A DNA stretch of 5,270 nucleotides from an uncultured Lachnospiraceae bacterium (lineage in GTDB: Bacteria; Bacillota; Clostridia; Lachnospirales; Lachnospiraceae): NCBI GenBank assembly GCA_946538445.1, contig CAMNGO010000154.1, forward strand, positions 1 through 5,270, given 5' to 3'. The number at the start of each line of letters is the position of its first letter. Position 1 is the stretch's first letter. Under the pieces are notes generated by a model that was not told the origin of the DNA, searched no databases, and was given only the letters and a program-made list of their open reading frames with translations. The position numbers and the translations under genes are program-made. Below, one piece after another: positions 1 to 5,270 of the stretch.

Positions 1-1557
1 CCTGTTATATACATATAATTTGGTGCAGCGCCCGCTTGTTCCAAGGACTCTCAGGCTGGAAACATGCAGATCTTTCTGTGCGAAGAGAGGTTTTTCATTT
101 CCTTTTCCGAAAGGTTCCAGCAGGGACAGTTCCTTAACAAAGTCTTCTGAGAGATAGGAAAATGGAACCGCCACATCAATATGTATCTTCTCCACAAAAT
201 CCGATTCCTCCAGACCGGTATTTTCATTCAGACGCTGCCGGAGTTCATCGATCCTTCCCTCTTCCATGGACAATCCTGCAGCCATTGGATGCCCGCCGTA
301 TTTTACAAAAAGGTCTTTTACCCTGGTCATCTCCTGAAACATGTGATATGCCTCAATAGACCTGCCTGACCCTTTTACTCCGTCCTTTGATCTGGTCAGG
401 ACAAAAACCGGTTTATTAAAATGTTCTTTGACCCGGCCTGCTATGATCCCGGCAATGCTCTCATGGCAGTCCGGTAAATAGATCACAAGAACCTTGTCTT
501 TATAATAGCCCTTCTCCTCCAGATAAGAGATGGCTTCTTCTACTCCTTTCTGGGTCATTTCTTTTCTGGTATTGTTAAGATCAACCAGGTCTCTGGCTTT
601 GGCAACCGCTTCTTCCCTGGTCTGACAGGTAAGCAGTTCCATGGCATCCTGGGCGGTTTTCAACCTCCCCGATGCGTTGATGCAGGGTCCGAGAATAAAT
701 CCCAGGGTATGGGAGTTTATCTTTTTGCCAAGCGTTCCTGTGACTTCCAGGAGGGCACGCAGACCGATGATCTGCGTATCGTACATCCTCTTTATCCCTT
801 CCTTTACCAGGATCCTGTTCTCTCCCCTGAGAGGCATCACATCACAGACGGTGGCCAGGGCTGCCAGAGGTAAAAAAGTCTGAATCTCATTGGAGTCCAT
901 CCCGGCTTTCCGGTATATGACTTCCATCAATTTATAGCACACCACCGCACCGCAGATCTCCCGGTTCGGGTAGGAGGAATCCTCCTGTTTGGGATTCACC
1001 ACCGCATCCGCATCCGGGATATGGAAGATTTTCTTTTCTCCCTCCATCTCATATGGGATATCATGATGATCTGTGATCACCACTGTCATGCCGGATTCCT
1101 TTGCATACTTTATCTGTTCTATGGCTGCAATACCGTTATCACAGGTAAGAATTGTATCAATCCCATCCTCTTTGGCCTGAAGGATCAGATGTTCATTGAT
1201 ACCATATCCGTCTTCGACACGATCCGGAATACGATAATCCACAGAGGCGCCGCATCTCCTTAGCCCTTTCCATAGGATATAATTTGAAGATATACCGTCC
1301 ACATCATAATCAGAGATAATACGGATCTTTTTCCCTTCTTTGATTTTCTGCAGTATGATATCTGCTGCTTTCTCAACATCTTTGAGAAGATATGGAGAAG
1401 GCAGGTCCTCCAGGCTTCCGTACAGATAGGAACTGATCTCTTCATCCGAAATGATATCACGGTTTCTTAGCAGTCTGGCCAACACAGGACTGATGTGAAA
1501 GCGGGAAGCAATTGTATTAAAATCTGCTCTTTTTGTCATCAAAATCCATTGTTCCAT
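1..1557 (-). CDS. recJ: RecJ single-stranded-DNA-specific 5'-3' exonuclease (3' end cut by window edge)
   Basis: RecJ degrades single-stranded DNA 5' to 3' in cytoplasmic recombination, mismatch and base-excision repair, using divalent metals (family knowledge). I translated the frame from ATG at 1557 to base 1: 519 codons with no stop or frameshift. DHH domain: motif I DYDVDG (residues 83-88), Asp140 in CDNG, the DHH triad 163-165, CGA near 202-204, and VCDVMPL with Asp239, which together supply the expected metal ligands. GPCINASGR (290-298) follows. DHHA1 domain: CHESIAGIIAGR (364-375), GSGR (396-399) and GGHPMAAG (421-428). The OB-fold region begins near 460 and includes LEPFGKGNEKPLF (480-492). 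RecJ is usually about 560-600 residues, so roughly 50-70 are missing beyond the left edge. The GPC motif has Cys where many RecJ proteins have Arg; I believe this is common in Clostridia. The start is supported by an AGGTG site 7 bases upstream. The gene follows secDF by 80 bp. Confidence 0.96.
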   Translation of the reverse strand, partial: MEQWILMTKRADFNTIASRFHISPVLARLLRNRDIISDEEISSYLYGSLEDLPSPYLLKDVEKAADIILQKIKEGKKIRIISDYDVDGISSNYILWKGLRRCGASVDYRIPDRVEDGYGINEHLILQAKEDGIDTILTCDNGIAAIEQIKYAKESGMTVVITDHHDIPYEMEGEKKIFHIPDADAVVNPKQEDSSYPNREICGAVVCYKLMEVIYRKAGMDSNEIQTFLPLAALATVCDVMPLRGENRILVKEGIKRMYDTQIIGLRALLEVTGTLGKKINSHTLGFILGPCINASGRLKTAQDAMELLTCQTREEAVAKARDLVDLNNTRKEMTQKGVEEAISYLEEKGYYKDKVLVIYLPDCHESIAGIIAGRVKEHFNKPVFVLTRSKDGVKGSGRSIEAYHMFQEMTRVKDLFVKYGGHPMAAGLSMEEGRIDELRQRLNENTGLEESDFVEKIHIDVAVPFSYLSEDFVKELSLLEPFGKGNEKPLFAQKDLHVSSLRVLGTSGRCTKLYVYNR

Positions 1558-1564
1558 TTTGATC

Positions 1565-1569
1565 ACCTG
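1565..1569 (-). promoter_or_regulatory. Ribosome binding site of recJ
   Basis: The minus strand reads AGGTG followed by ATCAAAA and then the ATG at 1557-1555, giving a 7-base spacer. This is a reasonable Shine-Dalgarno match and is the main reason for choosing this start. A second in-frame ATG at codon 7 has no comparable site. Confidence 0.7.
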
Positions 1570-1592
1570 ATTTCTTTTCTATGTGAGTAACA

Positions 1593-1625
1593 AAATCCAA
1601 CCGACAGAAACTGCCGGTTGGATTT
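1593..1625 (-). terminator. Hairpin after secDF, probable weak intrinsic terminator
   Basis: An inverted repeat pairs 1593-1603 (AAATCCAACCG on the plus strand) with 1615-1625 (CGGTTGGATTT), 11 perfect base pairs. After one mismatch (1604/1614) three more pairs (1605-1607 with 1611-1613) close a three-base loop. Read on the minus strand, the hairpin starts 12 bases after the secDF stop and is followed by a short U-rich run, UUUUGUUA counting the last stem bases. The plus-strand side has no T run, so it faces the secDF transcript. The U-tract is interrupted, and recJ starts only about 35 bases later without a visible promoter, so partial read-through or an mRNA 3'-end stabiliser is equally possible. 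Confidence 0.65.
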
Positions 1626-1637
1626 CATATCTTAGAA

Positions 1638-3947
1638 TTATCTTCTCTTCTTATTCTTTTTTCTCTTCCTGCCGGTATTAGCAGAGGATTTTGGAGCAGT
1701 ATTTTCCCGGTTTTCTGCCTGGGAAACTGTCTCATCCTGCTTATCGGCAGCAGTGTCTGTCTTTACAGCAGCAGCGTCAGGCTTTTTGCTGACAGATTTC
1801 TTGCCTCTGGTCTTCATATAATACCACACCGGTCCGGTGATACATACGGAAGAATAAGCACCGCAGATGATACCGCACATCAGGGTAAGAGTAAACTCTT
1901 TAATGGATGCCACACCCAGGATATACAATACAAAGATTGTGATAAAAGAAGTGAGTGAGGTGTTGATGGTACGGGTTAAGGTCTGGCTGATACTGGTGTT
2001 TACCACCACATCAAGACCCTGTTTCATCATCTGGTTATTTCTCATATTCTCACGGATACGGTCGAAGATGATGATGGTAGCATTGATGGAATAACCCAGG
2101 ATGGTAAGCATACATGCGATAAACGTATTACCTACAGACAGGCGGAATACGGAGTAGATGGTAAGCACTACAAACACGTCATGCAGTAATGCCAGCACCG
2201 CACTTCCACCGAACTTCACGTCTTTGAAACGGAAAGCGATATACACAAGCATACATAAGGATGCAATGATCACGGCAACGATGGCATCGCTCTTCATCTC
2301 GGCAGATACGCTTGCCGCGATCTCTTCCGTCTGGTATTCCTCAATGTCATAAGCAGCTTTTAAAGCATCTTCTAATTTGGAACGTTCCGCCACGGTAAGC
2401 TCGTTGGTCTTGATGACGATCTGGTCAGAGTTGATAACCTTCTGGCTCTGAACCGTCTTCACATCCACCGTATCCTTTACGGTCTGAACGATCTCTTCCT
2501 CAAGACCATCCGTCAGTTCACTGTTAAATGTCATGGTAACAGAAGTACCACCGGAGAATTCCAGGTCATAATTCAGAATATTTCCGATATCCTTCTTATT
2601 AATAGGCATGAATACGAATCCGAGAAGGATAACGATCAGAGAACCGATCATGCAGAACTTGCTGAATTTTACATAATTTCTGACTTTGACTTCCTTGGCA
2701 CGTCCATAGAATTTTTCATCCTGCACGCCCAATTCATAGAAGCTTAACATCAGATGTTTTGTCACAAACAAAGCGGTGAACATGGATAAAATGATACCGA
2801 TAGCCAATGTCTGAGCAAAACCTTTTACGGTACCGGAACCCTTCACCCACAGTACAGCCGCAGCGATCAGGGTAGTGATATTACCGTCAAGGATAGCGGA
2901 AAGAGCCTTATCGTAACCGCTGTTGATAGCATTGAGAACTGACTTGCCGCCGGCAATCTCCTCGCGGATACGTGTGAAGATGATAACATTGGCATCTACT
3001 GCCATACCAATGGCAAGCAGTACACCGGCGATACCGGGCAGAGTCAGGGTAGCGTCAAATCCATTGATGGCCAAAAGGTCAAGAATGATATAAATGCAGA
3101 GGGCTAAACTGGCTACAAAACCCGGGAACAGGTAGACGATCATCATAAATATGCTTACCAGAGCAAAACCGATGGCACCGGCTCTCAGGGATGTCTGAAT
3201 GGCATCCTGACCGAGTTTCGCACTGACAACATTGGAACGGATCTCAGTCAGAGTCAGAGGAAGGGCACCGATACGGATGGTGGATGCCAGCTCGGATGCA
3301 GTCTCAAAGCTCTCCATATTCTCGATAACACAGTTGCCGTCAGTGATGGCAGACTGAACAGTAGGAGCACTCACTACTTCCCCGTCATAATAGATGTAGA
3401 TGGGTTTTCCGATATTGGCTTCGGTAGCTGTGGCAAAAGCTTTTGCTCCGTCATCATCCATGGTCAGCTTTACCACGTAGTTTTTCATTCCCTTATCTTC
3501 CTGGGTTCCTGCTTCCGCACTCTTGATGTTCGCACCGGTAAGAACGACACTTCCGTCCTCAAGCTTGAACTCCAGATCACCCGGTTTGCCCAGTTCTTCC
3601 AGGATCGTGTTGGCATCTGTAACTCCGGGAATCTCGACTGTGATGTTGCGGGATCCCTCTTTGTAAACCTCGGATTCCGTACTGTAGTTCTCCACACGCT
3701 TCTGGAGCTTGTAGATAGTATCAGCCACATCGGTTTCCGATGGATTCTCATCATTAATCTGGTAAGTGATACTTACACCACCGGCCAGGTCCAGACCCAG
3801 CTCGATATTCTTAGCAGATCCTTTATGCTGTTTTCCGAGACCATTTGCTACTGTATAAGCACAGAATACGGCCACGATGATCACAGCAAGAATCATCATG
3901 ATGGCCTTTTGTCTTGGATTGGCCTTACTGTTGCGTTTCTTCGCCAT
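1638..3947 (-). CDS. secDF: SecDF, fused SecD-SecF proton-driven Sec translocation accessory protein
   Basis: SecDF is an RND-superfamily inner-membrane protein that helps SecYEG complete protein export using the proton-motive force (family knowledge). The 769-residue frame reads as SecD then SecF. SecD half: TM1 about 16-37, LGLDLAGG motif 50-57, extracytoplasmic P1 about 60-250, TM2-6 about 255-400 with the signature IGMAVDANVIIFTRIREE (313-330) carrying Asp318. The junction is about 402-428. SecF half: TM7 about 430-448, LEFSGGT 462-468, P4 domain to about 548, TM8-12 about 553-709. LLHD keeps Asp590. GYSINATIIIFDRIREN (618-634) has Ala623 where the family normally has Asp; Arg659 in LTRT is kept. 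A polar tail (712-769) ends in a basic cluster. The fused arrangement occurs in Bacillus and other Firmicutes. The ATG at 3947 lies inside the scfB end, 23 bp overlap, with a GGGAG site 10 bases upstream, implying shared transcription and likely translational coupling. Confidence 0.97.
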   Translation of the reverse strand: MAKKRNSKANPRQKAIMMILAVIIVAVFCAYTVANGLGKQHKGSAKNIELGLDLAGGVSITYQINDENPSETDVADTIYKLQKRVENYSTESEVYKEGSRNITVEIPGVTDANTILEELGKPGDLEFKLEDGSVVLTGANIKSAEAGTQEDKGMKNYVVKLTMDDDGAKAFATATEANIGKPIYIYYDGEVVSAPTVQSAITDGNCVIENMESFETASELASTIRIGALPLTLTEIRSNVVSAKLGQDAIQTSLRAGAIGFALVSIFMMIVYLFPGFVASLALCIYIILDLLAINGFDATLTLPGIAGVLLAIGMAVDANVIIFTRIREEIAGGKSVLNAINSGYDKALSAILDGNITTLIAAAVLWVKGSGTVKGFAQTLAIGIILSMFTALFVTKHLMLSFYELGVQDEKFYGRAKEVKVRNYVKFSKFCMIGSLIVILLGFVFMPINKKDIGNILNYDLEFSGGTSVTMTFNSELTDGLEEEIVQTVKDTVDVKTVQSQKVINSDQIVIKTNELTVAERSKLEDALKAAYDIEEYQTEEIAASVSAEMKSDAIVAVIIASLCMLVYIAFRFKDVKFGGSAVLALLHDVFVVLTIYSVFRLSVGNTFIACMLTILGYSINATIIIFDRIRENMRNNQMMKQGLDVVVNTSISQTLTRTINTSLTSFITIFVLYILGVASIKEFTLTLMCGIICGAYSSVCITGPVWYYMKTRGKKSVSKKPDAAAVKTDTAADKQDETVSQAENRENTAPKSSANTGRKRKKNKKRR
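3925..3947 (-). other. scfB/secDF gene overlap (23 bp)
   Basis: The scfB stop codon TAA occupies 3927-3925 while the secDF ATG is at 3947-3945, in a different frame. The last codons of scfB therefore also encode the first residues of SecDF. Such overlaps usually mean one mRNA and coupled translation. Confidence 0.9.
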
Positions 3948-5270
3948 TGTTCATATTCTCCCTTTCCTCTGCCAAAGCTGCTTTGATCATGATTGCACAC
4001 TCCACTCTTTTGCGTTCCATCCGGCAGCTCAAATCATAGGTTTCATTGATATTTCCATGGAATTTCCATGCGTTGGCGGCACAGCCGCCACTGCAGTAAA
4101 ATCTGGCAAAGCATTCTTTGCATTTATCCTTAGTATATACGTTACAGTTACGGAATTCATCACAGATCTCCGGTCGGTCGATCCCGTGAAAAACATCCCC
4201 CACCTTGAATTCGTCTTCACCCACAAACTGATGACAAGGGTATAAGTCTCCCCAGGGTGTCACTGCCAGGTATTCCGTACCGCTGCCACATCCTGAGAGG
4301 CGCTTTGCCACACAGGGGCCTCCGGTGAGGTCGATCATAAAATGGAAGAACTGGAAGGGCCTTCCCTCACGGTTTCTCTTAATCAATTCCCGGGCCAGCA
4401 GATCATATTCATGAAAGATCTGTGGAAGATCTTCCTCCCGGATGGAATAAGGTTCTTCCGGAAGTCCTACCACAGGTTCCATGGATATCTGTTTAAATCC
4501 CAGGTCCGCCAGATGGATCACATCCTGTGAAAAGTCCAGATTCTCCCGGGTGAAAGTCCCCCGGGCATAGTATCTCTGATGATTCCTGGATTGTGCAAAT
4601 CGAAGGAATTTGGGCAGGATCACATCGTAACTGTTCTTGCCCCCTCTGGTGGGTCTCATCCGGTCATGGATTTCTTTTCTCCCGTCGATACTCATGACCA
4701 CATTGTCCATTTCACGGTTTGAGAATTCCATGATCTCATCATTCACAAGAAGACCGTTGGTAGTGAACGTGAACCTGAAATGCTTGTCATGCAATTTCTC
4801 CAGCTCTCTTCCGTATTCCACGATCTTCCTGACCACACCAAAGTTCAGAGTCGGTTCTCCCCCGAAGAAATCAACTTCAAGGTTGTGCCGGTTTCCGGAA
4901 TTGGCCACCAGAAAATCCAGGGCCGCCTTTCCGACTTCTTCCGACATGAGAGACCGGTCTCCCTTGTATTCACCTTCCCCTGCGAAGCAATAACGACAGG
5001 CCAGGTTACAGTCATGGGCAATATGAAGACATAAGGCTTTCACCACAGTCTTTCGTTCCTTCACTTCCTGGATATAATCTTCATAATTATCCTCAGTGAA
5101 TAAAAGACCTTCATTTTTCAGCTCTTCCACTTCCCTGTAGGCTTCCTCAATCTCCGCCGGTGTATAGGAAAGCTGTGTCTTCATATCTTCCAGGTCACAT
5201 TTTTCGAAGAGAGCTATCACATCATAGGTAACGTCATCAGCAACATGTATGGCACCGCTGCAGACATCCA
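3925..5270 (-). CDS. scfB: SCIFF peptide maturase ScfB, radical SAM/SPASM thioether-forming enzyme (5' end cut by window edge)
   Basis: Family knowledge: SCIFF maturases (CteB in Clostridium thermocellum) crosslink Cys thiols to carbon atoms of other residues in a small Cys-rich peptide, using S-adenosylmethionine and three [4Fe-4S] clusters. Counting the first whole visible codon as 1, 447 residues are present. The N-terminal part (1-75), with GAIHVADDVTYD at 5-16, fits the RiPP recognition element. Radical SAM core: CNLACRYC with Cys87, 91 and 94, then DFFGGEPTLNF (133-143) for SAM binding and TFTTNG (167-172). SPASM region: Cys319, 327, 345 (YPCHQF), 375, 383, 386, 392, 396 and 415, matching CX12GX4C and CX2CX5CX3C. 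The frame is open to base 5270; a GTG at 5220 is internal, because homology continues upstream. About 10-15 residues are missing relative to the usual length near 450-460. The substrate gene scfA is expected just beyond the edge but is not seen. Confidence 0.95.
   Translation of the reverse strand, partial: DVCSGAIHVADDVTYDVIALFEKCDLEDMKTQLSYTPAEIEEAYREVEELKNEGLLFTEDNYEDYIQEVKERKTVVKALCLHIAHDCNLACRYCFAGEGEYKGDRSLMSEEVGKAALDFLVANSGNRHNLEVDFFGGEPTLNFGVVRKIVEYGRELEKLHDKHFRFTFTTNGLLVNDEIMEFSNREMDNVVMSIDGRKEIHDRMRPTRGGKNSYDVILPKFLRFAQSRNHQRYYARGTFTRENLDFSQDVIHLADLGFKQISMEPVVGLPEEPYSIREEDLPQIFHEYDLLARELIKRNREGRPFQFFHFMIDLTGGPCVAKRLSGCGSGTEYLAVTPWGDLYPCHQFVGEDEFKVGDVFHGIDRPEICDEFRNCNVYTKDKCKECFARFYCSGGCAANAWKFHGNINETYDLSCRMERKRVECAIMIKAALAEERENMNNGEETQQ
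3958..3962 (-). promoter_or_regulatory. Ribosome binding site of secDF, inside scfB
   Basis: The minus strand shows GGGAG at 3962-3958, within a purine-rich AGAGGAAAGGGAGAA stretch, 10 bases before the secDF ATG. Another ATG at 3954-3952 lies between them, but it is in the scfB frame and not a secDF start. The spacing is slightly long but workable. Confidence 0.6.

Noticed and set aside
1260..1460. Minus-strand open frame of 66 codons
   Set aside because: It is out of frame within recJ, overlapping the DYDVDG motif region; it is an alternative-frame shadow.
1..1557. Possible broken or frameshifted recJ, since no complete reading frame closes within this stretch
   Set aside because: Codon-by-codon translation of the minus strand from 1557 to 1 gives one uninterrupted 519-codon frame with all RecJ motifs in order. 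It simply runs off the window edge before its stop.
3485..3754. Minus-strand open frame of 89 codons
   Set aside because: It is out of frame within the P1 region of secDF and has no recognisable protein features.
4052..4070. Direct repeat TTTCCATG with an 11-base period
   Set aside because: Two short copies inside the conserved coding sequence near the ScfB C-terminus; explained by codon coincidence.
3877..4245. Plus-strand open frame of 122 codons
   Set aside because: It lies wholly antisense to the scfB 3' end and the secDF start, shows no recognisable family motif, and both overlapped genes are firmly identified.
4545..4565. Two CCCGGG palindromes 15 bases apart
   Set aside because: Both lie in scfB coding sequence and encode ordinary residues; there is no accompanying regulatory context.
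4637..4993. Plus-strand open frame of 118 codons
   Set aside because: It is antisense to the radical SAM core of scfB, has low-complexity Ser/Pro-rich content and no ribosome site that I could support.
5218..5220. GTG as the start codon of scfB
   Set aside because: The frame stays open to the edge, and the 16 upstream codons (ending GAIHVADDVTYD) resemble the N-terminus of SCIFF maturases, so this GTG is an internal Val codon.

Overview
The window holds three co-oriented genes on the minus strand and almost no non-coding DNA. Read in the direction of transcription, from high to low coordinates, they are: scfB, a radical SAM/SPASM maturase of the SCIFF ranthipeptide, cut at its 5' end by the window edge; secDF, a fused SecD-SecF proton-driven Sec accessory protein, complete at 769 residues; and recJ, a single-strand-specific DHH/DHHA1 exonuclease, cut at its 3' end by the other edge.

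The gene content points to Clostridia. SCIFF and its maturase are close to universal there and rare elsewhere. The protein sequences and moderate GC content fit a Lachnospiraceae-like organism, but genus and species cannot be read from this window. The order scfB-secDF-recJ looks like conserved chromosomal core. I see no insertion sequence, phage gene, CRISPR array, tRNA or rRNA.

Layout: 5270-3925 scfB (447 codons visible; the start lies off the edge). It overlaps secDF by 23 bp, and secDF runs 3947-1638. An 80-bp gap (1637-1558) follows, carrying a strong hairpin with a short U-rich tail, best read as a weak or leaky intrinsic terminator. recJ then runs from 1557 off the left edge with an uninterrupted frame of 519 codons. 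No promoter is evident in the window.

Function: ScfB should install sulfur-to-carbon thioether crosslinks in the small Cys-rich peptide ScfA, whose gene is expected just beyond the right edge. SecDF uses the proton-motive force to help complete Sec export. RecJ acts in DNA repair and is probably a positional neighbour only.

The most notable point is in SecDF. The membrane Asp of the SecF half that is normally part of the proton path (the GYSxND motif; E. coli SecF Asp213) is Ala623 here, while the matching SecD-half Asp (Asp318) and the partner Arg (Arg659) are kept. No wholly undescribed system is evident.
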